This document shows positions 18,829 to 26,890 of a DNA stretch of 64,000 nucleotides, in pieces. The position numbers and the translations under genes are program-made. Within the stretch, counting starts at the first letter, position 1. Each line of letters opens with the position of its first letter. Where the stretch lies: NCBI GenBank assembly GCA_949287525.1, contig CASEGL010000001.1:124001-188000 (forward strand). Reading direction: 5' to 3'. The stretch comes from an uncultured Rikenellaceae bacterium (lineage in GTDB: Bacteria > Bacteroidota > Bacteroidia > Bacteroidales > Rikenellaceae). Below the pieces are notes generated by a model that saw only the letters and a program-made list of their open reading frames with translations, was not told the DNA's origin and made no database searches.

Positions 18829-18896
18829 GTGCAGAGTGCAGAGTGCAAAGAGCAGGATAAGACATAGGACACAGGGCGCAGGACACAGGGTGCAGG
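18829..18896. repeat. Short degenerate tandem repeats between susCD operon and tkt
   Basis: Three copies of a 7-base unit (GTGCAGA, GTGCAGA, GTGCAAA) at 18829-18849, then two copies of a 14-base unit (GGACACAGGGCGCA and GGACACAGGGTGCA) at 18867-18894. The rest of the 360-base gap to tkt holds the terminator on the left and the tkt promoter on the right. No gene is visible. Confidence 0.6.
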
Positions 18897-19020
18897 AAAG
18901 CCTTCTCCACGAAAAACCAATACCTCCTCTGCTCACAACCACAACTGACATTCCGCCTATCGAATCCTATTGATCTGAAATAAATTCCGGCAAACACCCT
19001 CTTTTCACAGCCAGAATGAT

Positions 19021-19028
19021 TACCTTTG
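19021..19028 (+). promoter_or_regulatory. -7 box of tkt
   Basis: TACCTTTG, a full consensus match, 61 bases before the transketolase ATG. No good TTG is seen at the -33 position. Confidence 0.5.
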
Positions 19029-19089
19029 TAGAAGTGCCTGTGCATGGCATGCGAATCAATCCGAAAACGAAAATCGCAACAATTTCATC

Positions 19090-21114
19090 ATGGACAACAC
19101 CATCACCAATCGGGCTGCGGACAACATCCGAATTCTTGCCGCCGCCATGGTCGAAAAAGCGAAATCTGGCCACCCGGGCGGAGCCATGGGCGGTGCCGAT
19201 TTCATCAACATTCTCTACTCCGAATTTCTGAACTACGATCCCGATCGGCTCGACTGCCCCTATCGCGACCGTTTCTTCCTCGATCCGGGTCACATGTCGC
19301 CGATGCTCTACTCCACCCTGGCGCTGGCCGGCATCATGCCCGTCGAAGAACTCCAGAGCTTCCGCCAGTGGGGCAGCCAGACGCCCGGACACCCCGAAGC
19401 CGATCTGGCCCACGCCATCGAGAACACCTCCGGCCCGCTGGGTCAGGGTCACGCGATGGCCGTCGGCGCTGCGATCGCCGAGCGCTTCCTGGCAGCCCGT
19501 TTCGGTGAATGGATGGCCCATAAAACCTATGTCTACATCTCGGACGGCGGCATCCAGGAGGAGGTCGCTCAGGGAGTCGGCCGTATGGCCGGCCTGCTGG
19601 GTCTGAGCAACTATATCATGTACTACGATGCCAACAACGTACAGCTCTCCACGACCGTGGACGAAGTGATGACGGAAGACATCGCAGCCAAATACCGCGC
19701 CTGGAACTGGAACGTCCTGACGGTAGACGGCCAGTGCGCCGACCAGATCCGTGCAGCCCTCAATGTGGCCGTACAGGAGCGCGAGCGTCCTACCCTCATC
19801 ATCGGCAAGACGCTGATGGGCAAAGGCGCCGTGGCAGCCGACGGCACCAGCTTCGAGAACAAGGTGTCCACGCACGGCCAGCCGCTGTCGGCAGCCGGTG
19901 CCGACATCCGCGCCACGATCACCAACCTCGGCGGCAACCCCGACGAGCCGTTTGCCATCTTCGAGGAGAGCCGCAAACTCTACGAGGCGCGCGCCAAGGA
20001 ACTCCGCGGCTGGGCAGCCTGGATGAAGGAGGTCGAGACCAAATGGCGTCATGAGAGCCCGGCTCTCGCCGCCAAATGGGATCAGTTCCTGACCGGCAAG
20101 GCTCCGGAGATCGACTTCGACGCCATCGATCCGGGCAAGGATGTAGCCACCCGCGGCGCTTCGGCCACGGTACTCGGCCACTTCGCCCAGAAGATCGAGA
20201 ACATGATCGTCGCTTCGGCCGACCTGAGCAACTCGGACAAGACCGACGGCTTCCTCAAGAAAACCAAGGCGCTCCGCAAGGGTGACTTCACGGGTCAGTT
20301 CCTGCAGATGGGCGTCAGCGAGTTCACGATGGCCTGCATCATGAACGGCATGGCGCTGCACGGCGGCGTAATTCCGGCCTGCGGCACCTTCTTCGTCTTC
20401 TCGGACTACATGAAACCGGCTATCCGCCTGTCGGCGCTGATGCGTCTGCACGTGGTTTACATCTGGACGCACGACTCGTTCCGCGTAGGCGAGGACGGTC
20501 CTACGCACCAGCCGATCGAGCAGGAGGCGCAGATCCGTCTGATGGAACACCTCCACAACCACCGCGGCGAGCGTTCGATGGTCGTGCTGCGTCCGGCCGA
20601 CGGCGCCGAAACGGTAGCTGCCTGGAAACTGGCCATCGAGGAGGAGCGTCCCGTTGCGCTGATCCTCTCGCGTCAGAACATCAAGGATCTGCCCGGCGAC
20701 CGCCGCACGGAGGCCAAGAAACTCCATAAGGGCGCCTATGTCGTAGCCGACGCACAGAACCCCGACGTACTGCTGATCGCCAACGGTTCGGAGGTTTCCA
20801 CGCTGGCCGACGCCGCTGCCCTGCTGGCCGAAGAGGGCATCAAGTCCCGCATCATCTCCGTACCGTCGGAGGGTCTGTTCCGCGACCAGGGTCCCGCCTA
20901 TGTCGATGAGATCCTGACGGCCGGCGTACCACGCTACGGTCTGACCTCCGGTCTGCCCGTCAATCTGGTTTCGCTGGTGGGCGATGCCGGTTACATCCAC
21001 GGTCTCGACCACTTCGGCTACTCGGCTCCGTACAAGGTGCTGGACGAGAAGTTCGGCTACAACGGTCCCAGCGTAGCTGCCGAAGTCAAGGCATTCCTCA
21101 ACGGAGCGAAATAG
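19090..21114 (+). CDS. tkt: Transketolase
   Basis: A full-length 674-residue transketolase, moving two-carbon units between sugar phosphates in the non-oxidative pentose phosphate pathway with thiamine diphosphate. The N-terminal domain has SGHPGGAMGGADF, GHMSPMLYS and the TPP/metal motif of the GDGG type (here SDGGIQEE, with D in the usual place). The pyrimidine domain has THDSFRVGEDGPTHQPIEQ, diagnostic of transketolase rather than DXS. The C-terminal domain ends the protein. Codon choice is strongly biased, as expected for a highly expressed enzyme. It is monocistronic. Confidence 0.96.
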   Translation: MDNTITNRAADNIRILAAAMVEKAKSGHPGGAMGGADFINILYSEFLNYDPDRLDCPYRDRFFLDPGHMSPMLYSTLALAGIMPVEELQSFRQWGSQTPGHPEADLAHAIENTSGPLGQGHAMAVGAAIAERFLAARFGEWMAHKTYVYISDGGIQEEVAQGVGRMAGLLGLSNYIMYYDANNVQLSTTVDEVMTEDIAAKYRAWNWNVLTVDGQCADQIRAALNVAVQERERPTLIIGKTLMGKGAVAADGTSFENKVSTHGQPLSAAGADIRATITNLGGNPDEPFAIFEESRKLYEARAKELRGWAAWMKEVETKWRHESPALAAKWDQFLTGKAPEIDFDAIDPGKDVATRGASATVLGHFAQKIENMIVASADLSNSDKTDGFLKKTKALRKGDFTGQFLQMGVSEFTMACIMNGMALHGGVIPACGTFFVFSDYMKPAIRLSALMRLHVVYIWTHDSFRVGEDGPTHQPIEQEAQIRLMEHLHNHRGERSMVVLRPADGAETVAAWKLAIEEERPVALILSRQNIKDLPGDRRTEAKKLHKGAYVVADAQNPDVLLIANGSEVSTLADAAALLAEEGIKSRIISVPSEGLFRDQGPAYVDEILTAGVPRYGLTSGLPVNLVSLVGDAGYIHGLDHFGYSAPYKVLDEKFGYNGPSVAAEVKAFLNGAK

Positions 21115-21139
21115 GCATCCGTCTGACCGATTGACAACC

Positions 21140-21169
21140 GAGGGGCGAAAGCGTTTGCTTTCGCCCCTC
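21140..21169. terminator. Hairpin after tkt
   Basis: Perfect 13-pair stem (GAGGGGCGAAAGC / GCTTTCGCCCCTC) with a four-base loop between the converging tkt and acetyltransferase genes. It lacks a T-run on the + strand. Confidence 0.7.
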
Positions 21170-21207
21170 ATGCGTTACGAAACGGGCACCTGCGAGCCTC
21201 TCCCGCA

Positions 21208-21733
21208 TCAGGCGCCAGTCTCCTTCAGATAGATCAGCCGGGGCAGCCCGCCGTATTTGACCGTCTGCCGCACACACCGGAAACCGCACCGCTCCATGCT
21301 GCGCCGCGAAGGTAGGTTGTCGGGATGGACCGTACTCATCAGATAGCGGTAGCCGGCCGCCGCCAGCTCCTCCGCGGCATGCAGGGTCAGGATCCGCTGC
21401 AGACCGTGTCCCCGAAAGCGCGGCATCACCACGACGACATCAATGTGGGCCACCCGCGGCAGCTCCGCTTCGGGCAGCCCCAGATCGCAGCCCAGATTCT
21501 CCGCATCGCCTCCGGGAAAGAGCGCAATCAGCACGCACGCCGGCCACCTCGCGCGTCTCCCGCTCCAGCGCCATCCGCACCATGCTGCGATGGGCGCGCA
21601 GCTGATCGCGGATGTAGGTCTCGCCATCCACCGCAAACCATTCGCGGTGCGCCATGGCCGCCCACACATCCCGCACGCGCCGCATCAGTTCCAACTGCTC
21701 GTCGGCCGCTACCGGTTCTATCACGAATTCCAT
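21208..21733 (-). pseudogene. GNAT family N-acetyltransferase broken by a frameshift
   Basis: Two overlapping minus-strand frames together make one GNAT protein of about 174 residues. The first part starts at 21733 (MEFVIEPVAADEQLELMRRV) and stays convincing to ETREVAG; the second resumes as CVLIALFPGGDAENL and carries the acetyl-CoA region VVVVMPRFRGHGLQRIL and the closing strand HPDNLPSRRSMERCGFR. The switch falls near 21535-21545, in GCGTGCGTGC, and one surplus base would explain it. It is either a recent pseudogene or a sequencing/assembly error. The acceptor substrate is unknown. Confidence 0.75.
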
Positions 21734-21752
21734 CCCGCAGATCCGTTGCAAC

Positions 21753-21788
21753 AAAAAACCGGAAGCATCCTGCTGATGCCTTCCGGTT
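21753..21788 (-). terminator. Terminator of folE
   Basis: On the minus strand a stem built from ACCGGAAGGCAT and ATGCTTCCGGT (one bulge) is followed by T6. It lies just after the folE stop. Confidence 0.75.
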
Positions 21789-21812
21789 CCATTCGTTTTC
21801 CTCTCCAATACC

Positions 21813-22421
21813 TTATTTGCGCAGGTCGCAGCCGATCAGCTGCATGAACTCCTGCCGCGTATCCTGACGGCGCAGGAAACTGCCCGTAAAGGCCGACGTG
21901 GTGGTCACCGAATTCTGCTTCTGGATGCCGCGCATCTGCATGCAGGTGTGCGCAGCCTCGATCACCACGGCCACACCCAGCGGATTGAGCGCCTCCTGAA
22001 TGCAGTCGCGGATCTGCACCGTCAGCCGTTCCTGAACCTGGAACCGACGGGCATACGCCTCCACCACACGGGCAATCTTGGAAAGTCCGGTGATATAGCC
22101 GTTGGGAATATAGGCGACATGGGCCTTGCCGTAGAACGGCATCATGTGGTGTTCGCACATCGAATACAACTCGATATTCTTCACGACGACCATGTGACGA
22201 TAATCCTCATTGAATTTGGCCGAAAGCAGCATCTCTTTCGGATCCTCGTCATAGCCTTTGGTCAGAAAGGCCATCGCCTTGGCCACGCGCTCCGGCGTCT
22301 TCAACAACCCCTCGCGGGAGACATCCTCGCCGAGCAGTTCGAGGATGCGCCGGTAGTGCTGCTGCAATTCGGCGATCGTCTCCTCGTTGTAGATATCTTG
22401 TCTTTCGTAATTCCGTTCCAT
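21813..22421 (-). CDS. folE: GTP cyclohydrolase I
   Basis: FolE converts GTP to dihydroneopterin triphosphate, the first step of folate synthesis. The 202-residue protein has the zinc and active-site motifs [20 protein letters not shown] and the C-terminal TTSAFTGSF segment. There are two candidate ATGs, at 22433 and 22421. The -7 box at 22441-22448 ends only eight bases before 22433, so a transcript would have almost no leader for that start; 22421 leaves about 15 bases and is preferred. folK and folP, later steps of the same pathway, are elsewhere in the window. Confidence 0.95.
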   Translation of the reverse strand: MERNYERQDIYNEETIAELQQHYRRILELLGEDVSREGLLKTPERVAKAMAFLTKGYDEDPKEMLLSAKFNEDYRHMVVVKNIELYSMCEHHMMPFYGKAHVAYIPNGYITGLSKIARVVEAYARRFQVQERLTVQIRDCIQEALNPLGVAVVIEAAHTCMQMRGIQKQNSVTTTSAFTGSFLRRQDTRQEFMQLIGCDLRK

Positions 22422-22440
22422 ATCGTCAATCAAATGTTTA

Positions 22441-22448
22441 CAAAGGTA
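22441..22448 (-). promoter_or_regulatory. -7 box of folE
   Basis: Reads TACCTTTG on the minus strand, a full consensus match. Its position decides between the two possible folE starts. Confidence 0.55.
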
Positions 22449-22458
22449 GCAAATCCTG

Positions 22459-23613
22459 TCAAAGGATACGCTCCGAGCGGGAATTTTCGGTCAGCCGCAT
22501 GTGTTCCCAGTCGATTCCGGTCAGCAGCACGGCGCCGCTCCGGCTTCCCTGCGCGAATCCGCCGAGCCGCGATGATTCGCCCAAGGCGCGTGCGCCGTTC
22601 TCGGTGGCCCAGGTCAGCAGTTCTGCAAGCGGCACATCGCCCAGCTGCCGCAGTTCGGCCACCATGTCGAGCGAATCGTTCGACGCCAGCGAATCGGTGC
22701 CGACCGCCACCCGCACCCCCTTGCGGCGGAACAGCTCCACGGGAGGGGTCAGACCGGAAATATAGGCATTCGACCGCGGACACAGCACCCAGGTCACCCG
22801 CCCTACAAAATGATGCTCGATGCGATCGACCACCTCCTCTGTCACGCAGCAGTCATGCACCAGCAGCAGGTCGCGATCGGCCGGCACCGAAGCGACAATC
22901 CGTTCGGCCGGCGATCCGTAAGCGGCAAAGTCAATGGCCGTTCCGCGCTCGGCATACCACGCGGCCAGCTCGCCCTGCCCCCTGAACAGCTCCGCCTCGG
23001 CGGGACTCTCCATGAAATGGATGGACAACGGCACATCGCCCCCGCCCGCCTGCACGGCCGACCGGAATGCGGCGTCGTTCAGCGAGTAGGTCGAATGGGG
23101 GGTAATGCCCGCCCGCAGGCCGCAGCGCTGCGCCGCCTCCGCCACCGGAGCAAGCGGCCGCGCCGACACGCTCTGCAAACCGAACAGTTCCAGAAAATTG
23201 ACATACCGGATCCGGCTGGCCGCCTTGACGGCAAAGGTACTCTCCCCGTTGGAGACATCGCCCACGGCACCGACCCCCTGACGCCACAGCTGTTCGTCGG
23301 CACGGACAACGGCCGCAGTCCGTTCGTGGGGGGCAACGGCACCGCGCACCGTTCCCATGCCTTTGGCAAAAGCCGTAAAGCCTCCACCCGGCGGGATCAG
23401 CCCCCGCATGTGGGAAAGCTCCAGATGGCAGTGCGCGTTCACCAGGTCGGGAATCAGCATGCCGTTGTAGAACTCGACATTAGCCTCCCGATCGAGCCGG
23501 TCGCCTGCTACGGCAACATCGGCCACCGTCCCGTCATCGTTCCACGAGACTATCGCATTGCGGAGGAAGGAGCGGCGATGGAAAACGTAATGGGCGGCTA
23601 TTCTCCTCATCAT
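22459..23613 (-). CDS. Amidohydrolase family metal-dependent deaminase
   Basis: A 384-residue amidohydrolase of the cytosine deaminase/chlorohydrolase type. The metal ligands are visible as NAHCHLEL near residue 59, a later IHFMES histidine, the VHDCC segment and the aspartate in [10 protein letters not shown] near residue 313. Members include aminodeoxyfutalosine deaminase of the alternative menaquinone route, guanine deaminase and S-adenosylhomocysteine deaminase; the substrate cannot be fixed from sequence. The first 27 codons overlap the end of the upstream DUF4296 gene by 80 bases; the overlap looks genuine because this N-terminal stretch fits the family's first beta strands. Confidence 0.85.
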   Translation of the reverse strand: MMRRIAAHYVFHRRSFLRNAIVSWNDDGTVADVAVAGDRLDREANVEFYNGMLIPDLVNAHCHLELSHMRGLIPPGGGFTAFAKGMGTVRGAVAPHERTAAVVRADEQLWRQGVGAVGDVSNGESTFAVKAASRIRYVNFLELFGLQSVSARPLAPVAEAAQRCGLRAGITPHSTYSLNDAAFRSAVQAGGGDVPLSIHFMESPAEAELFRGQGELAAWYAERGTAIDFAAYGSPAERIVASVPADRDLLLVHDCCVTEEVVDRIEHHFVGRVTWVLCPRSNAYISGLTPPVELFRRKGVRVAVGTDSLASNDSLDMVAELRQLGDVPLAELLTWATENGARALGESSRLGGFAQGSRSGAVLLTGIDWEHMRLTENSRSERIL

Positions 23614-24436
23614 AGTAGAAAGTTTTATACTCCCGGTCGCCGATCATCAGCCGGTAGCGATACGTGTAGGACAACAGTTCGTATGCCTGGCTCAACGGCG
23701 GCTGACAGGTCACCACCAGCGAATCGATCGTCAAGTGCATCCGTTTCGGTCGGTCGGGATAGTTGCCGAAGGTAATCTCCAGTTCCACTGCATCCTCGCT
23801 GCACGGCAATGTCGTCGTATACAGCCGGCGGTTGCCCTTGTACAGACGCTGCACGGCACTGCCGCGGGTTCGTCCTTCCGCCGTGTACAGGGCATGACGG
23901 TTCTGCAGGTTGTCGTTCCGGTCAAGCGAGTCGAGCGTATAGTAATAGTCGATACCGATGCGTCCGTACTGTCCGTCGAGCGGTACGACCAGCCGCATCG
24001 ACGCCGAATCGGCCATGCTGCGGATCGTAATCAGCGAATCGCGCAGCAGCTCGCGCGTGCTGTATGCCAGCGCCGTGCTGTCGATGCGTTCCACGATGCG
24101 CAACTCGCGATCGATGCCTTCCCGCTCCATCTCCATCTTCGCGATGGCGCCATCGACGATATCGGTCAGACGAAAGCTCTTGCGCCGGGTGGCCTCGGTG
24201 AGCGTACGCGTAAAATCCTCCGTCGTATAGCCGTACTCGGCCAGCAGCGGTTCGTACAGGTCAATGCTGTCGCGCGCACCGCGCACCGGATGCTTGTCGA
24301 GGTAGGCATTCAGTTCGTACATATCCTTGAATATGTCCACCAGCGTCTCTTCGGGAATCTGCTTGTAGCCTTTGCAGGCGAACACCGTCAGCGCAACCCC
24401 GATGAGGATCGTCCACCGTAAAATTCTGCTACCCAT
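23534..24436 (-). CDS. DUF4296 lipoprotein
   Basis: A 300-residue lipoprotein (VALTVFACKGYKQIPEE, cysteine near residue 21). The following IPEETLVDIFKDMYELNAYL helix is the core of DUF4296, a Bacteroidetes-specific family of unknown function. Residues 130-300 form an additional beta-rich region with no match I recognise. It starts six bases after the ABC permease gene stops and overlaps the amidohydrolase downstream, so the three are one operon. Confidence 0.78.
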   Translation of the reverse strand: MGSRILRWTILIGVALTVFACKGYKQIPEETLVDIFKDMYELNAYLDKHPVRGARDSIDLYEPLLAEYGYTTEDFTRTLTEATRRKSFRLTDIVDGAIAKMEMEREGIDRELRIVERIDSTALAYSTRELLRDSLITIRSMADSASMRLVVPLDGQYGRIGIDYYYTLDSLDRNDNLQNRHALYTAEGRTRGSAVQRLYKGNRRLYTTTLPCSEDAVELEITFGNYPDRPKRMHLTIDSLVVTCQPPLSQAYELLSYTYRYRLMIGDREYKTFYYDEENSRPLRFPSPLLPPQCDSLVER

Positions 24437-24441
24437 TGTCT

Positions 24442-25662
24442 CTATTGCAATCTGATGGCCGAGCGGGAGATCATCCGCGCAACGGTCAGTTTGTTAATCA
24501 ACCAGGTCACGGCCAAAGCGGCTGCCGCGATCGCGACGAGATCCGCCGCATGCACCTCCACCGGATAGGCATCGACCAGAAACGAGGCCGCCCCCATCTT
24601 GATAAAGCCGAAATGCTGCTGGGCCAGCGCAAAGGCCACTCCGACGCACAATCCGCCGAGCGTTCCCATAACGCCGATCAGCATGCCCTCCCCCACAAAG
24701 ATGCGCCGCACGAAACGCACGTCGCCTCCCATCGTGAAGAGGATGCGGATGTCCTCCTTCTTGTCCAGGATCAGCATCACCAGCGACCCTACGATGGAGA
24801 ACGAGGCAATCACCAGCACAAACAGGCTGATGATGAAAATGCCGAGCTTCTCAACCTTCAGGATGCGGTACATGGAGGCCTTCTGCTCGTAGCGGGTCAG
24901 CACGCGGAAATCGTCACCCAGCGCAGCGGCGAGCTGCCGGCGCACTGTCTCGGGACGTTCGCCCGGCACAATGCGGACGGCCACGCCCGATGCACGCCCT
25001 TCATAGTCGAACAGCTGCTGGGCAAAGTCGAGCGTACTGAAGACATAGGTGCCGTCCGTCTCGGCATCCAGCCGGAAGATGCCTTCGGGAAACAGGCTGC
25101 CCCGTTTATAGCCGTCGATCGGCAGCAGGGGCGAATAGTCGCCGCGCCGCGCCGCATAGATATGCAGCGGGTCGTACAGGGCGGTTTTCACGCCGAGCAC
25201 ATAGGCAAGCCCCTGCCCTACGACGGCCTGTTCCATGTCGCCGTAACGGAGTTCGTACTCGCCGTAGGAGATCGTCCCCTGCACGGGGACGACCTGTCCG
25301 TAGCGTTCGTCCACGCCGCGCAACCGCCCCGCCGCCTGCCGTCCGCGATACTCGAACAGCACGCTCTCCTCCAGCACGAACGAATAGTCCGCAACGCCCT
25401 CCGCACCGGCCAGACGTTCCTCCGCCTCCGCCGTTCCGAAGGTCTTGCCCTCGGCCGGCAGCACCATCAGATCGGGATCGAACACATTGTACATGCTCCG
25501 CACCAGCCCTTCGAAACCGTTGAACACCGACAGCAGGATCACCATGGCCGCAACAGGCACCCCCACGGCGAATACGCTCACCTTCGAGATGATGTTAATC
25601 ACCGAAAGCGCGTTGCGCGAGGCGAAATAGCGGCGGGCGAAAAGCTGGGCGAGACGGTACAC
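24442..25662 (-). CDS. ABC transporter permease, LolC/LolE type
   Basis: A 406-residue inner-membrane permease of the FtsX/MacB superfamily. It has an N-terminal helix (about residues 20-45), a large periplasmic domain (about 50-265) and three C-terminal helices. The start LAQLFARRYFASRNALSVINI matches the LolC/E pattern of lipoprotein-releasing permeases. A fitting ATPase (LolD-like) is encoded at 47922-48590. In Bacteroidetes this permease is often next to rbfA, as here (24 bases). Release of lipoproteins from the inner membrane is the probable role. Confidence 0.88.
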   Translation of the reverse strand: MYRLAQLFARRYFASRNALSVINIISKVSVFAVGVPVAAMVILLSVFNGFEGLVRSMYNVFDPDLMVLPAEGKTFGTAEAEERLAGAEGVADYSFVLEESVLFEYRGRQAAGRLRGVDERYGQVVPVQGTISYGEYELRYGDMEQAVVGQGLAYVLGVKTALYDPLHIYAARRGDYSPLLPIDGYKRGSLFPEGIFRLDAETDGTYVFSTLDFAQQLFDYEGRASGVAVRIVPGERPETVRRQLAAALGDDFRVLTRYEQKASMYRILKVEKLGIFIISLFVLVIASFSIVGSLVMLILDKKEDIRILFTMGGDVRFVRRIFVGEGMLIGVMGTLGGLCVGVAFALAQQHFGFIKMGAASFLVDAYPVEVHAADLVAIAAAALAVTWLINKLTVARMISRSAIRLQ

Positions 25663-25686
25663 GGTCGGATACGCTGCACGGCTCTG

Positions 25687-26022
25687 CTACCGGAGCAGGT
25701 TGTCGATATTTTCGATATACTCCAGCGAGTCGTCGAGGAAGAAGGTCAGCTCCGGCACGATCCGCAGCTGGTTGCGGATGCGCATGCCCAACGCCTTGCG
25801 GATCCGCCACTCCTGTTCGGTGACGGCATCCATGACCGCCTTGCTCTTCCCGAAGGGGAAGATGCTGAGGTAAATCTTCGCATATCCCAGATCGGGACTC
25901 ATCCGGACGGCCGTTACCGTCACCATGGCTCCCTGCACCAGATCGGCTCCCTCCTTCGTGAAAATGTCGCTGATGTCCTTCTGTATCTGTTTGGCTACCT
26001 TACTCTGTCTTGTCGATTCCAT
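25687..26022 (-). CDS. rbfA: Ribosome-binding factor A
   Basis: A 111-residue KH-like protein that binds the 30S subunit during 16S 5'-end maturation and cold adaptation. It shows the family start STRQSKVAKQIQKDISDIF, the strand MVTVTAVRMSPDLGYAKIYLS and the end LTFFLDDSLEYIENIDNLL. It overlaps the upstream beta-barrel gene by 23 bases. Confidence 0.95.
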   Translation of the reverse strand: MESTRQSKVAKQIQKDISDIFTKEGADLVQGAMVTVTAVRMSPDLGYAKIYLSIFPFGKSKAVMDAVTEQEWRIRKALGMRIRNQLRIVPELTFFLDDSLEYIENIDNLLR

Positions 26023-26818
26023 GATCTATCGTTTCGTTTGTAGTTTCATCCGTTTGTGGCGCCCCGCCCTTCAGCGCCTTTTTCTGCATGCGTTCAGCCT
26101 GCCTCTGAGCCTGGCGGCGTACATACCATGCCGGCAGTTCGGGTTCATGGGGCTTGTCGCCGAGACGGTAGAAACACCCCAGCGACAGCATGATGTTGTC
26201 GAGCGGCGAACGGGTCGGGTTCCCCGCATAGACGGCGCTGTTACGCAGAATATCGCCGTAACTGAAATAGTAACGTCCCTCGACCACCAGTTCCCATTTG
26301 CCGAAAATGACATTGATTCCCAGCCCGCCGAGCAGGCCGTAATTGAGCGGGTTGTCGCGAACCAGCAGCATGTGATAGGGTTCCGAGGTCTGCACGCCGT
26401 CCACCTGCGTCCACTGGCGGGCGCTGATGTTGTACGAAGCCCAGATGCCGGCATTGAGGAATACGCGCATCCGGTTGTGTGCCAGGTTCATGTGGATATG
26501 CCAGATCAGCGGCACATTGACCGTATTGTACACGCGGCGCACGTAATCTTCCGACTCCAGCCCCGCCTGCTGCTGGTAGGCCCGCTGCAGGAACTCCACC
26601 TCGGCGCCGATGGCCCCGACATACCGGACCTTGCCGTAATATTTCCACTGGATGCCGGCCGCCCACACCCCCGGCACCCATTTCATCGTATAGTAGGAGG
26701 CTGGTTCGAAGCGGCCGTATCCGACCCCTACGCTGCCCCGCACGCCGAGGTAATGCTGAGCCTGCATCGTACCAGCAAAACACAGCGCCAGGATCGTTAC
26801 TATGATCGTTCGTTTCAT
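26000..26818 (-). CDS. Predicted outer membrane beta-barrel protein
   Basis: A 272-residue protein with a signal peptide (residues 1-20, GTMQAQ) and repeated amphipathic strands such as VRGSVGVGYGRFEP and GLLGGLGINVIFGKWELVVEG, which suggest a small barrel of the OmpA/PorT-like type. The last 50 residues are charged and rich in R, Q and E, unlike a normal barrel end, so a C-terminal extension follows the barrel. The 3' end overlaps rbfA. Function unknown. Confidence 0.7.
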   Translation of the reverse strand: MKRTIIVTILALCFAGTMQAQHYLGVRGSVGVGYGRFEPASYYTMKWVPGVWAAGIQWKYYGKVRYVGAIGAEVEFLQRAYQQQAGLESEDYVRRVYNTVNVPLIWHIHMNLAHNRMRVFLNAGIWASYNISARQWTQVDGVQTSEPYHMLLVRDNPLNYGLLGGLGINVIFGKWELVVEGRYYFSYGDILRNSAVYAGNPTRSPLDNIMLSLGCFYRLGDKPHEPELPAWYVRRQAQRQAERMQKKALKGGAPQTDETTNETIDHGIDKTE

Positions 26819-26890
26819 TTCTTCTCGTTTCGCTTTTACCCGTGTACGGCGGCCGGCCGGTCGTACGGGTGGTTCTCCGCCGCAGCGGGA

